Shown here piece after piece: positions 1 through 8,487 of a stretch of 64,000 bases of DNA; within the stretch, counting starts at the first letter, position 1, and each line of letters begins with the position of its first letter. A program made the translations under genes and the position numbers. Source of the DNA: an uncultured Clostridia bacterium (GTDB lineage: Bacteria > Bacillota > Clostridia > TANB77 > CAG-508); assembly GCA_934149075.1 (NCBI GenBank), contig CAKPDR010000008.1, forward strand, positions 1-64,000, given 5' to 3'. The notes beneath the pieces are model-generated. The model saw only the letters and a list, made by a program, of their open reading frames with translations, did not search any database and was not told the DNA's origin.

Positions 1-73
1 GTGTCCCTATTGGTAACAAGGGTGTCCCCTCTGGTAAGTTTTTTTACCAAACATGGGTGTCCCCACTGGTAAC
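1..73. repeat. Interspersed repeat, family A (GGGTGTCCC...TGGTAA), three units
   Basis: Three tandem direct units of the form GTGTCCCnnnnTGGTAA lie here, and the middle one is followed by a short TGGTAA/TTACCA inverted repeat. The same unit recurs in both orientations at 50441-50520 and 52467-52519. All copies are in gaps between genes, which suggests a REP-like interspersed element. The array probably continues to the left of the window edge. No transposase that could move it is visible in the window. Confidence 0.75.
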
Positions 74-103
74 TTTTAATATAAAACGAATAGAATAAAA
101 CTA

Positions 104-132
104 TTGAAAAAAAATAATAAAAAAGGTATAAT
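104..132 (+). promoter_or_regulatory. SigA-type promoter of the patatin operon
   Basis: TTGAAA at 104-109 and TATAAT at 127-132 are separated by exactly 17 bp. The predicted transcript start near 139 lies about 25 nt before the ATG at 164. The promoter therefore excludes the TTG at 104 as a start codon, because it is the -35 box. Confidence 0.8.
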
Positions 133-163
133 GTGTCTTGTAATAAGAAAGGATGTTAGTATT

Positions 164-1315
164 ATGGAAGATAAAGAATTTGGATTAGTATTAGCAGGAG
201 GAGGAACAAAAGGAGCATTTCAAGTAGGAGCATGGAAGGCACTATGCGAAATTGGAGTAAATGTAAAAGCTATTGTTGGTGCCTCAATTGGAGCATTAAA
301 TGGAGCTTTATTTTTGCAAGATGATTATATGCAAACAGTAAAAATGTATGAAAATATAAAGATTGATAATATAATGAAAGTAGAAGGTGTAGATGCAAAT
401 AAAAATATATTTGATTTATCTAATATATTTAATTTAGCAGCAGATTATACTAAACAAAAAGGGATTGATAATACTCCATTAAGAGAAATGATAAAAAAAT
501 ATATTGATATGGATAAATTATATAAATCTGATATAGATTTTGGACTTGTTACATATTCAGTAAAAAATAAAACACCTTTAAAGGCATTTAAAAATGATAT
601 TCCAAAAGAACAAATGGAGAATTATTTGCTTGCAAGTTCATGTTTCCCAATATTTAAACCTCAAATTATAAATGGTGAAGAATATTTTGATGGAGGATTA
701 TATGACAATATTCCATCAAATATGTTAATAGAAAAAGGATATAAAAATATTTTAATTTTAGATATTGCAGGAGTTGGATTTAGTAAAAAATCAATAAGTA
801 AAGATTTGTATGTAAAAGTTATTTCTCCATCAGAAGATTTAGGAGGTACTTTTGAGTTTAATCATGAAAGAATAATAAATAATATTAAATTAGGATATTT
901 AGATACTATGAGAAGTTTTAATAAACTACAAGGTCATATTTATTATTTTAGACCAGAAGAATTTTCTAAAATGTTAGAGGTATTTAACTTACAAACAATT
1001 TATGGTTTAGAATATGCGGCTCAAATGTACAAAATGAATAAATATAGAGAATATACTTTTGAAGAATTTATAGAAGAATTAAAAGATAGACATCAAGATG
1101 CTGAAGAAAGATATAAGAAAATTAGAGAATCTAATTTGATTCAGATAGGAAAGGGACTAAACAAATTATTTAATAAAGGTTTAGGAATTTGTATTGTTAA
1201 AGATTTATATTTAGATAGACCCGCATCAAAGATTTCTAATTATATGCTTAATTTTGTTAAAGATTATATTGTTGCAGCTAAATCATTAATTGAGCTTAAA
1301 AATTATATGCAATAA
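164..1315 (+). CDS. Patatin-like phospholipase (serine lipid hydrolase)
   Basis: This 383-residue protein belongs to the bacterial patatin family, which hydrolyses acyl esters of phospholipids with a Ser-Asp dyad. The oxyanion-hole loop GGGTKG is at residues 12-17, the nucleophile elbow GASIG has Ser41, and a DGG motif about two thirds of the way to residue 280 supplies the catalytic Asp. There is no signal peptide, so the enzyme is probably cytosolic. ATG 164 is chosen because GAAAGGA lies 10 nt upstream and the promoter covers the longer frame. It probably heads a unit with the two downstream genes. The C-terminal 100 residues, beyond the usual patatin core, are not recognised. Substrate is unknown. 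Confidence 0.85.
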   Translation: MEDKEFGLVLAGGGTKGAFQVGAWKALCEIGVNVKAIVGASIGALNGALFLQDDYMQTVKMYENIKIDNIMKVEGVDANKNIFDLSNIFNLAADYTKQKGIDNTPLREMIKKYIDMDKLYKSDIDFGLVTYSVKNKTPLKAFKNDIPKEQMENYLLASSCFPIFKPQIINGEEYFDGGLYDNIPSNMLIEKGYKNILILDIAGVGFSKKSISKDLYVKVISPSEDLGGTFEFNHERIINNIKLGYLDTMRSFNKLQGHIYYFRPEEFSKMLEVFNLQTIYGLEYAAQMYKMNKYREYTFEEFIEELKDRHQDAEERYKKIRESNLIQIGKGLNKLFNKGLGICIVKDLYLDRPASKISNYMLNFVKDYIVAAKSLIELKNYMQ

Positions 1316-1369
1316 AAGTTTATAGGTAAAACTTTAAAACCTAAATACAATAATATAAGGAATAATAAA

Positions 1370-2032
1370 ATGAATAACTGGATAGGAATATTAGTATCAT
1401 ATTTATACATTGCATTAATAATAATTGGTGCAAAAATATTTGAGAAAAAAGGAAAAGAGGCTAGTAGAAAATTTATACATATAATGTTAGGAAATTGGTG
1501 GTTCATAGCTATGTACTATTTTACAAATGTGTGGTTTGCTGCATTTGTACCAACAACATTTATAATTATAAATTATTTATCATATAAAAAAGACATAATA
1601 AAAGTAATGGAAAGAGACAAACAGGACGGATTAGGAACAGTTTATTATGCTACATCACTTTTGATATTAGTTATAGTATCATTTGGAATATATAAAATGC
1701 CGTCATTAGGATTGATTCCAAATTTAGTAATGGCTTATGGTGACGGACTTGCAGCTCTGTTTGGAAAAGCAATCAAGAGCAAAAAATATAAACTTGGTGA
1801 TTCAAAAAAATCTACAGCAGGTTCAATTACAATGTTTGTAATATCAACAATTTTAATTGGTGGATATTTAGCTTTTTGGCATCAGGTGGAATTTTGTGCA
1901 ACACCACATTGGCCACTAGTATCAGCACTGATTGGTTTTGCAATTACTGCAATTGAAGCTATTTCTGTAAAAGGAACAGATAATATAACAGTACCATTAG
2001 GAACTTTATGTATGTTATTATTAATCGGATAA
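1370..2032 (+). CDS. Membrane lipid-alcohol kinase-like protein (dolichol/phytol kinase family)
   Basis: A 220-residue polytopic membrane protein with about six hydrophobic segments. The motif AYGDGLAALFG followed by KKSTAGS matches the nucleotide-binding region of the dolichol kinase / phytol kinase (SEC59/VTE5) family, which is related to CDP-diglyceride synthases. A CTP- or NTP-dependent kinase acting on a prenyl or lipid alcohol is the family expectation; the substrate cannot be read from sequence. It lies 54 bp after the patatin gene and 32 bp before the S4-domain gene on the same strand, so co-transcription is likely. The alternative is a related phosphatidate cytidylyltransferase. Confidence 0.7.
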   Translation: MNNWIGILVSYLYIALIIIGAKIFEKKGKEASRKFIHIMLGNWWFIAMYYFTNVWFAAFVPTTFIIINYLSYKKDIIKVMERDKQDGLGTVYYATSLLILVIVSFGIYKMPSLGLIPNLVMAYGDGLAALFGKAIKSKKYKLGDSKKSTAGSITMFVISTILIGGYLAFWHQVEFCATPHWPLVSALIGFAITAIEAISVKGTDNITVPLGTLCMLLLIG

Positions 2033-2064
2033 ATTAATTTGTGCATTTAGAAAGGAACACAATT

Positions 2065-2865
2065 ATGAACAGAGAGATATTGAATGATTACAAAGAAAAA
2101 GATGATAAAATTTTACTAGCACAGGTGCTAGGTAAAATTGAGATGTGCGAAAAAAGAAATAAAATTGAATATACTGATTTTTTAGATTTAGCACAAATTG
2201 AATTAGTACAAAAGTTTATTAATAAAATTAGAATTGAAAATTATATTAGTTTCGGAGGATTTGAACAAGCAGAAAGAAAGATTTTTGTAATATATCCTGA
2301 AAAGTTTAATTCCTCAATAGTTAAAAAGAATTTATCAAATATTATCCAAATTGTAAGAATAGAATTACCTGATGATTTAAAAGGAAAATATACTCATAGA
2401 GATTATCTTGGAGCAATTATAAAATTAGGAGTTAAAAGAGAAAAGGTTGGAGATATTATTGTAGACAATGATGGTGCAGATATTATTGTTGATAAAGATA
2501 TTTCTAAATTTTTAGTAGATAGCCTTGGAAGTCTTACACGATTTTCAAAATCTACAATTAGTGTTCAAAGTATTGAGAATTTGCGACCTGTTGAAATTAA
2601 AAAAGAAGAAAGAGAAATTATTGTTTCTTCTTTAAGACTTGATAATGTTATTTCTGAACTTGCTAGATGTTCAAGAAATAAGGCTCTTGACATTATAAAT
2701 ATGGAAAGAGTTTTTGTAAATTTTCAGTGTGAGACTAAAAAGACTAAACAAATTAAATCTGGTGATATGATTACAATTAGAGGAAAGGGTAGGTTTTTTA
2801 TTAAAGAATTAGTTGGACAAACTAGAAGCGGAAGAGTTATAATTAAGATAGAAAAATTTATATAA
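2065..2865 (+). CDS. ylmH: S4-domain RNA-binding protein, YlmH type
   Basis: The 266-residue protein has the three-part YlmH organisation: an N-terminal helical part, a middle RRM-like part containing the conserved region ending SLGSLTRFSKSTISVQ, and a C-terminal S4 RNA-binding domain (SSLRLDNVISELARCSRNKA onward). YlmH proteins bind the ribosome and, in Bacillus, help rescue stalled ribosomes. In many Bacillota the gene lies in the division cluster, but here it does not. The start is ATG 2065, with AAGGA eight nucleotides upstream, rather than the in-frame GTG at 2041. The coding end merges into a strong bidirectional terminator. Confidence 0.85.
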   Translation: MNREILNDYKEKDDKILLAQVLGKIEMCEKRNKIEYTDFLDLAQIELVQKFINKIRIENYISFGGFEQAERKIFVIYPEKFNSSIVKKNLSNIIQIVRIELPDDLKGKYTHRDYLGAIIKLGVKREKVGDIIVDNDGADIIVDKDISKFLVDSLGSLTRFSKSTISVQSIENLRPVEIKKEEREIIVSSLRLDNVISELARCSRNKALDIINMERVFVNFQCETKKTKQIKSGDMITIRGKGRFFIKELVGQTRSGRVIIKIEKFI

Positions 2866-2909
2866 AAATAAGGACAAATTTAGATTTTCTACTAAATTTG
2901 TCCTTATTT
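2866..2909. terminator. Bidirectional Rho-independent terminator
   Basis: A perfect 18-bp stem (2866-2883 with 2892-2909) surrounds an 8-nt loop, with A-rich and T-rich ends on both sides. It separates the convergent ylmH-type gene and rimI, and reaches to the rimI stop codon. Confidence 0.9.
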
Positions 2910-3344
2910 TCATATATCATATTTCGTCATAATATAAGCATCTTGAGTATTATTATAATATTTTTTGCGTATGCCTAAATTTTTAAAACCAAATTTTTTA
3001 TATAAATGAATTGCAGGTTCATTAGTTGTATTAACTTCAAGAGTAAAAGTCTTTAAATTAAGGTCAGAACATATATCTATTAAAGATTCAAGAAGTTCAC
3101 CACCGATACCACGACCACGACAAGATTTTTTTACAACTATATTATTAAGTGTAGCTTCATCTATACAAACGGAAATTCCAGCAAAACCTACAACTTCTTC
3201 TTTTTCTTTAGCTATGATATAAGTGGTATTTTCATTTTCAAGTTCTTGTTTTAAGACATTATAACTCCAAAAATTATCAAAATCAGAGTATAAAGTATTT
3301 TTCATTTGTTCTAAATCAGTTAAGGTCATTTTTGTAATTTCCAA
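2910..3344 (-). CDS. rimI: Ribosomal protein alanine N-acetyltransferase RimI
   Basis: A 144-residue GNAT acetyltransferase with the acetyl-CoA loop CRGRGIGGELLESL (motif A, R/Q-x-x-G-x-G/A) and the C-terminal ALHLYKKFGF-type motif (here PAIHLYKKFGFKNLGIRKKYY), both typical of RimI. Length is normal for the family. It follows tsaB by 6 bp, the tsaB-rimI order common in Bacillota and Proteobacteria. RimI acetylates the N-terminus of ribosomal protein S18 in E. coli; the target here is inferred. Confidence 0.9.
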   Translation of the reverse strand: MEITKMTLTDLEQMKNTLYSDFDNFWSYNVLKQELENENTTYIIAKEKEEVVGFAGISVCIDEATLNNIVVKKSCRGRGIGGELLESLIDICSDLNLKTFTLEVNTTNEPAIHLYKKFGFKNLGIRKKYYNNTQDAYIMTKYDI

Positions 3345-3350
3345 AGTAAA

Positions 3351-4040
3351 TCACTCCTTTTTAGACAATTTTTCTTCAAGAGCTCTTTCGGCCTGAGATT
3401 TTCTTAAGTATAATGGCATCACAGATGTTGAAATACCTTTTGTATAGGTTTCATATCCAGCAAGTCCTAATGAGAAACTGCTTAAATCATTTTTTATACA
3501 GAACATACTATTGGGAATTAAGTCTTCTATTAAAATCTTATTAGTAGCTGCACCATCACCTACAAAAGTAATAGAAGTATTTTGTTCTTGCAATAAAGAC
3601 AATACTTCATTTATATTTTTAAATTCTAAATTTCCAATTTGAGAATATTCATCATTTTTATGTTCAAAAAGACCAAAATAAATATTATTGTTTTTGGCAT
3701 CTATTAAAGAACAAATTAATCCATCTTGTTCAACATTATATGCAAGTGCTTCAAGAGAACTAATACCAACACATGGAATATTTAAACTATCTTGAAATGC
3801 AAGTACTGTTCCAACTCCAATTCTAATTCCTGTAAAAGATCCGGGGCCTTTATCACAAACTATTAAATCAATATTACTTAAATTTAATGATGTTTCTTGT
3901 AAAGCTTGCTCAATTACAGGCATTATTTTTTCGGAATGATTTCTTGCATCATTAACTACAATTTCTTTTATACATTTTTTATCTTCTAATATTGCAACTG
4001 TACATAAATTACTTGCTGTATCTATACTTAAAATTTTCAT
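3351..4040 (-). CDS. tsaB: tRNA threonylcarbamoyladenosine biosynthesis protein TsaB
   Basis: A 229-residue ASKHA-fold protein beginning MKILSIDTASNLCTVAI, with the family signature KGPGSFTGIRIGV near residue 65. TsaB partners TsaD and TsaE to make t6A37 in tRNAs that read ANN codons. It lacks the metal-binding residues of TsaD, as expected. The start is placed next to the promoter at 4071-4099 and matches the family N-terminus. It forms a two-gene operon with rimI; tsaD and tsaE are not in this window. Confidence 0.93.
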   Translation of the reverse strand: MKILSIDTASNLCTVAILEDKKCIKEIVVNDARNHSEKIMPVIEQALQETSLNLSNIDLIVCDKGPGSFTGIRIGVGTVLAFQDSLNIPCVGISSLEALAYNVEQDGLICSLIDAKNNNIYFGLFEHKNDEYSQIGNLEFKNINEVLSLLQEQNTSITFVGDGAATNKILIEDLIPNSMFCIKNDLSSFSLGLAGYETYTKGISTSVMPLYLRKSQAERALEEKLSKKE

Positions 4041-4070
4041 GTTATCCCATCTTTCTTATTTAATATAGAA

Positions 4071-4099
4071 ATTATACTACATTTAACAAAAGTTTTCAA
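4071..4099 (-). promoter_or_regulatory. SigA-type promoter of tsaB-rimI
   Basis: Read on the minus strand, TTGAAA (4099-4094) and TATAAT (4076-4071) are separated by 17 bp. This is a consensus promoter 31 bp upstream of the tsaB ATG. Confidence 0.85.
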
Positions 4100-4165
4100 T
4101 AGAAAAAGTAGAAACAAATCAGGATAATTTACATAAAATATAATAAGCATAGGAGGTGCTAAGTT

Positions 4166-4423
4166 ATGGAACCAAATGTTGAAATATATTGTAAAAAAGA
4201 AAACAAAAAGGATTGCTCTTGCTTATGGTTGATATTAGCTGTAGTTGCTATTGCTTTAGCATTTTTTGCTGGAGTATTAGTTGCAGCTTTAACAGAAATA
4301 ATTGCTACAATAGGCATAGGAGCAATAATAACATTAATAATAGCTCTTGGAGTTTTATTAGTAATAACTGCTATAAATGTTATATGCTGTAATAAAAAAA
4401 ATAAAAGAAAGAATTGTTGTTAA
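4166..4423 (+). CDS. Small cysteine-tailed membrane protein, unknown function
   Basis: An 85-residue protein with a short hydrophilic N-terminus (CKKENKKDCSC), two hydrophobic segments (about residues 20-43 and 47-70) and a Cys-rich basic tail (ICCNKKNKRKNCC). The ribosome binding site AGGAGGTG lies 9 nt before the ATG, and a strong terminator follows, so it is an autonomous single-gene unit. A possible sigma-K-type promoter (AC at 4114, CATAAAATA at 4132) would fit a late sporulation or coat role, but this is weak. Similar small Cys-containing double-membrane proteins are common and uncharacterised in Clostridia. Confidence 0.75.
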   Translation: MEPNVEIYCKKENKKDCSCLWLILAVVAIALAFFAGVLVAALTEIIATIGIGAIITLIIALGVLLVITAINVICCNKKNKRKNCC

Positions 4424-4429
4424 AAAAAT

Positions 4430-4461
4430 ATGAGGAGGAAAATTTCTCCTCATATTTTTTT
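4430..4461 (+). terminator. Rho-independent terminator after the small membrane protein
   Basis: ATGAGGAG (4430-4437) pairs with CTCCTCAT (4446-4453), extended by A/T pairs, and a run of T follows to 4461. Confidence 0.88.
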
Positions 4462-4471
4462 GAAAAATTTA

Positions 4472-4500
4472 TTGAAAAAAAAATAAAAAAATTGTAATAT
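4472..4500 (+). promoter_or_regulatory. Probable promoter of the polysaccharide operon
   Basis: TTGAAA at 4472-4477 and TAATAT at 4495-4500 have a 17-bp spacer. It lies directly after the preceding terminator and would give an approximately 90-nt untranslated leader before the dehydratase ATG at 4595. It is the only clear promoter before the gene run that ends at 15628. Confidence 0.6.
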
Positions 4501-4594
4501 AAATATAGAAAAAAATATATAAAAAACACTTGTAATAAAAAACAAAGTGTGATATCGTTTAAAGAAAACAATTGTCGAAAAATAGGGGAAAAAA

Positions 4595-6538
4595 ATGAAA
4601 ATTATAAATTTATGTAAAAAGTACAGACATATGTTGCTAATATTTTTAGATATAGCAATAGTTATAGGGAGCTATTTAGTATCAATTTTATTTTTAAATG
4701 TTCAAATAGCAGATTTTAGTGAGTTTGCAAAAGAAATGTGTATAGCAGTACTTATATATGAGGTATTTTTGAACATTTTTCAAATGTATAAAAACCTAAT
4801 GAGGTATGAAATAGGAAAAGATTATATAAAATATTTAATTTCTGGATGCCTATCAACAATATTAATGATTATAATTAGTGGTATTTTAAGATTTGAATAT
4901 TTTGGAGCAAGAATAAACGTTTTATCTGGACTATTCATATCAGGAATCTTTGTGTTATACAGAATTGCAGGAAGAGGGGTTTTGTCGAGAATTTCAAATG
5001 CAAAAAAACATGAAAAAACATCTAGAAACAATAAGATAGAAAATTTGCTAATTATAGGCGCAGGAATGGGAGCCAAAGAAATTATATTAGCAGTTAATAA
5101 TACGATGAAAGATCAATATAATATCGTTGGAATAGTTGATGACAATACTAATAAATTAAACAAAAATATATTAGGAGTAAAAGTGTTAGGAACTAGATAT
5201 GATATACCTACAATTGTAAAAGAAAAAAATGTAGATATTATTTATTTAGCAATAGATAATATAACGCAAATGTCTAGAAAAAATATAATTGAAATCTGCC
5301 AGACAACAGGTGTTAAAACTCGTGTGTTACCAAGCACTGAAGAAATAATGAAAAAAGGCGGAATAATGAACAATCTTAGAGATGTTGAGATTGAAGATTT
5401 ATTAGGAAGAGACCCAATAAGGCTTGACAATAAAAATATTACAGATTTAATAAAAGGTAAAAATGTATTAGTTACAGGTGGTGGAGGTTCAATAGGCTCT
5501 GAACTTTGTAGGCAAATAATAAAATACAATCCTGCAAAACTAATAATATTTGATATATATGAAAATAATTTGTATGATATACAAATGGAACTAGAATCAC
5601 ATTACCCAAAAAATAAAATTGAAGCTATTGTTGGAAGTGTAAGAGATAAAAAAAGATTAAATAAAATATTTGAAGAATATTCACCACAACTAGTATTTCA
5701 TGCAGCTGCTCATAAGCATGTACCATTAATGGAACATAGCCCATTAGAGGCAATAAAAAATAATGTGTTTGGAACCTATAATGTTGTAAATTGTGCTGAT
5801 GAATATGGGGTTGAAAGATTTGTATTAATTTCAACAGATAAGGCAGTAAATCCAACAAATGTAATGGGAGCATCAAAAAGGTTATGTGAAATGATAATAC
5901 AAGCAAAAAATAAAGTAAGCAAAACAGACTATGTAGCTGTAAGATTTGGAAATGTATTAGGAAGTAATGGCTCAGTAATACCATTATTTAAGAAACAAAT
6001 AGCAGAAGGAGGACCTGTAACAGTAACTCATAAAGATATAACAAGATTCTTTATGACAATACCAGAAGCTGTTGGTCTAATATTACAAGCAATAACTTAT
6101 GCAGAAGGTGGAGAAATATTTGTATTAGACATGGGAAAACCAGTTAAAATATATGATTTAGCAGTAAGTTTAATCAAACTATCAGGTTATGAACCAGGTG
6201 TAGATATCCAAATACAATTTACAGGACTTAGAGAAGGTGAGAAATTATATGAAGAATTATTAATGCAAGAAGAGGGATTAACAGCAACAAAACATGATAA
6301 AATATTTATTTCTAAACCAATGAACGTAAAAATGGAAGAATTAGAAAGAAAATTACAAATACTAGATAAGATAAAAGATGAAGATGAGAATCTTATTAAC
6401 CAAGTAAAACAAACAATGAAGAGAGTTGTTCCAACATATAGAGAACCAGAAGAAGTAAATAAAAAAGTAAAAATAGAAAAAGAAGAAACAGAAAAAATAT
6501 ATACAGAAGAATATATGTTACAAGGAAAGGTATACTAA
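4595..6538 (+). CDS. Membrane nucleotide-sugar 4,6-dehydratase (PglF/CapD/FlaA1 family)
   Basis: The 647-residue protein has four N-terminal membrane segments (about 1-125), a CoA-binding-like Rossmann region starting LLIIGAGMGAKE near residue 150, and a C-terminal extended short-chain dehydrogenase domain with the NAD loop TGGGGSIGSEL near 294. It also has the family motif STDKAVNPTNVMGASKR. Members convert UDP-GlcNAc to the UDP-4-keto-6-deoxy sugar, the first step to bacillosamine-type sugars. The following aminotransferase (2 bp away) and PglC-like transferase support this substrate. The C-terminal 60 residues are highly charged and not conserved. It acts at the inner face of the membrane. 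Confidence 0.9.
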   Translation: MKIINLCKKYRHMLLIFLDIAIVIGSYLVSILFLNVQIADFSEFAKEMCIAVLIYEVFLNIFQMYKNLMRYEIGKDYIKYLISGCLSTILMIIISGILRFEYFGARINVLSGLFISGIFVLYRIAGRGVLSRISNAKKHEKTSRNNKIENLLIIGAGMGAKEIILAVNNTMKDQYNIVGIVDDNTNKLNKNILGVKVLGTRYDIPTIVKEKNVDIIYLAIDNITQMSRKNIIEICQTTGVKTRVLPSTEEIMKKGGIMNNLRDVEIEDLLGRDPIRLDNKNITDLIKGKNVLVTGGGGSIGSELCRQIIKYNPAKLIIFDIYENNLYDIQMELESHYPKNKIEAIVGSVRDKKRLNKIFEEYSPQLVFHAAAHKHVPLMEHSPLEAIKNNVFGTYNVVNCADEYGVERFVLISTDKAVNPTNVMGASKRLCEMIIQAKNKVSKTDYVAVRFGNVLGSNGSVIPLFKKQIAEGGPVTVTHKDITRFFMTIPEAVGLILQAITYAEGGEIFVLDMGKPVKIYDLAVSLIKLSGYEPGVDIQIQFTGLREGEKLYEELLMQEEGLTATKHDKIFISKPMNVKMEELERKLQILDKIKDEDENLINQVKQTMKRVVPTYREPEEVNKKVKIEKEETEKIYTEEYMLQGKVY

Positions 6539-6540
6539 AA

Positions 6541-7764
6541 ATGGAAAATAAAATGAACATTAGATTTTCGCCACCAGATGTGGGTGAAGCAGAGATAGAG
6601 GAAGTTATAGATGCAATAAAATCAGGATGGATTACAACAGGACCAAAAACAAAATTGTTCGAGCAAAAAATAGCAGAACTATGCAAAACAGAAAAAACAG
6701 TATGTTTAAACTCATCAACAGCAGCAATGGAAATGACATTAAGAGTATTAGGAGTTGGACCAGGAGATGAAGTAATAACATCAGCATACACATATACAGC
6801 ATCATGTAGTGTAATATGTCATGTTGGAGCAACACCAGTATTAGTAGATATTCAAAAAGACAATTTTGAAATGGATTATGATAAATTAGAACAAGCAATA
6901 ACAGAAAAAACAAAAGTAATTATACCAGTAGATATTGGTGGAGTAATGTGTGATTATGACAGAATACAAAAAATAGTAGAGAAAAAAGCAAACATATTTA
7001 AACCATCATCAGAATTACAAGAAAAATTAGGAAGAATTGCAATAATGGCAGATAGTTCACATGCTATTGGAGCAATGAGAAATGGTAAAATGGCAGGAGA
7101 ATATGCAGACTTTACATGTTTCTCATTCCATGCAGTAAAGAATTTAACAACAGCAGAAGGTGGAGCTGTTACATGGAAGAAAAATGATAAATTTGATAAT
7201 GAAGCAATTTATAAAAGATATCAATTATTATCATTACATGGTCAAACAAAAGACGCATTACATAAAAATCAATTAGGAGCATGGGAATATGATATAGTAG
7301 AACCAGCTTACAAATGTAATATGACAGATATAATGGCAGGAATGGGATTAGCACAAATAAAAAGATATCCACAATTAGTAGCAAGAAGACATGAAATAAT
7401 AAAAATATATGAAGATGCATTAAAAGGACATCAAGTAAAAACATTAAATCATGAAGATGAAAAAACAAATTCAAAATCATCAGGACATCTATTTATAACA
7501 AGAGTAGAAGGAATTGATGAAAAAACAAGAAATGAAATAATAATAAAAATGGCAGAAAGAGGAATTGCAACAAATGTACATTTTAAGCCATTACCAATGC
7601 TTACAGCATATAAAAATTTGGGATTTGATATAAAAAATTATCCAAATGCATTTGATTATTATAAATGTGAAATAACATTACCATTATATTCATTATTAAC
7701 AGATGAAGAAGCAAAATATGTAATAACAAATTTTGTTGATATTTTAAAAGAATATGGTAAATAA
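6541..7764 (+). CDS. DegT/DnrJ/EryC1/StrS-family PLP sugar aminotransferase (PglE-like)
   Basis: A 407-residue PLP aminotransferase. The Schiff-base Lys lies in SFHAVKNLTTAEGGAV, the position of the conserved SFHxxKxxxxGEGG motif, and the N-terminal GWITTGPKTKLFE and NSSTAAMEM motifs bind PLP. These enzymes aminate the C4 keto group made by the preceding dehydratase, using glutamate. It follows the dehydratase with only two bases between stop and start. A PglD-type acetyltransferase was not recognised in the operon, so the final sugar may be a 4-amino-4,6-dideoxy sugar rather than diacetylbacillosamine. Confidence 0.9.
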   Translation: MENKMNIRFSPPDVGEAEIEEVIDAIKSGWITTGPKTKLFEQKIAELCKTEKTVCLNSSTAAMEMTLRVLGVGPGDEVITSAYTYTASCSVICHVGATPVLVDIQKDNFEMDYDKLEQAITEKTKVIIPVDIGGVMCDYDRIQKIVEKKANIFKPSSELQEKLGRIAIMADSSHAIGAMRNGKMAGEYADFTCFSFHAVKNLTTAEGGAVTWKKNDKFDNEAIYKRYQLLSLHGQTKDALHKNQLGAWEYDIVEPAYKCNMTDIMAGMGLAQIKRYPQLVARRHEIIKIYEDALKGHQVKTLNHEDEKTNSKSSGHLFITRVEGIDEKTRNEIIIKMAERGIATNVHFKPLPMLTAYKNLGFDIKNYPNAFDYYKCEITLPLYSLLTDEEAKYVITNFVDILKEYGK

Positions 7765-7779
7765 AAAGGAAAATTTAAA

Positions 7780-8478
7780 ATGATATTAAAAGATTATGAA
7801 AAATTACCAGAAAAAATGAAAAATGAAAAAGTGAAAGAATATTATGATATAATATCAAAAAAGAAAATTAGTTTAGTAATGAAAAGAATATTTGACATAT
7901 TCTTTTCATTAGTCTTATTAATAATACTTTCACCAATTTTATTAATATTAGCAATATTAATAAAGATAGACTCAAAAGGACCAGTATTTTATAGACAAGA
8001 AAGAGTTACAACAAATGGAAAAATATTTAGAATATTTAAGTTCAGAACAATGGTACAAAATGCAGACCAAATAGGATCATTAGTAACAGTTGGAAATGAT
8101 GCTAGAATAACAAGAGTAGGAAAAGTAATTAGAAAAGTTAGACTTGATGAAATACCACAATTAATAAATATTTTAAAAGGTGAGATGACATTTGTTGGAA
8201 CAAGACCAGAAGTAAAAAAATATGTTGACAAATATACAGATGAAATGATGGCAACATTACTTTTGCCTGCTGGTGTTACATCAATTGCAAGTATAAAATA
8301 TAAAGATGAAGATGAAATATTAGACAAAGCAGTAAAGACTGGTAAAGATACAGATGTGGCATATGTTGAAGATGTTTTACCAGGTAAAATGAAATATAAT
8401 TTAGAATATTTAAAACAGTTTTCTGTTTTACATGATTTGAAAATTTGTATAGATACAGTAATAGGAGTATTAAGATAG
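7780..8478 (+). CDS. Initiating phosphosugar transferase (PglC/WcaJ/WbaP family)
   Basis: A 232-residue monotopic phosphoglycosyl transferase. After a hydrophilic 35 residues comes one re-entrant membrane helix (FDIFFSLVLLIILSPILLIL). The catalytic FKFRTM and the RKVRLDEIPQLINILKGEM...GTRPEV motif of the superfamily follow. It transfers a sugar phosphate from UDP-sugar to undecaprenyl phosphate, beginning repeat-unit assembly on the cytoplasmic face. Its place directly after the dehydratase/aminotransferase pair suggests the amino-dideoxy sugar is the first residue. Confidence 0.92.
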   Translation: MILKDYEKLPEKMKNEKVKEYYDIISKKKISLVMKRIFDIFFSLVLLIILSPILLILAILIKIDSKGPVFYRQERVTTNGKIFRIFKFRTMVQNADQIGSLVTVGNDARITRVGKVIRKVRLDEIPQLINILKGEMTFVGTRPEVKKYVDKYTDEMMATLLLPAGVTSIASIKYKDEDEILDKAVKTGKDTDVAYVEDVLPGKMKYNLEYLKQFSVLHDLKICIDTVIGVLR

Positions 8479-8487
8479 GAGAAATAG

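Noticed and set aside
104..163. In-frame TTG start extending the patatin protein by 20 residues
   Set aside because: The TTG is the -35 box of a consensus promoter whose -10 lies at 127-132; ATG 164 has the ribosome binding site.
4380..7480. Minus-strand reading frames rich in Phe, Leu and Ile opposite the sugar genes
   Set aside because: They are complements of A-rich coding sequence, without ribosome binding sites or plausible composition.
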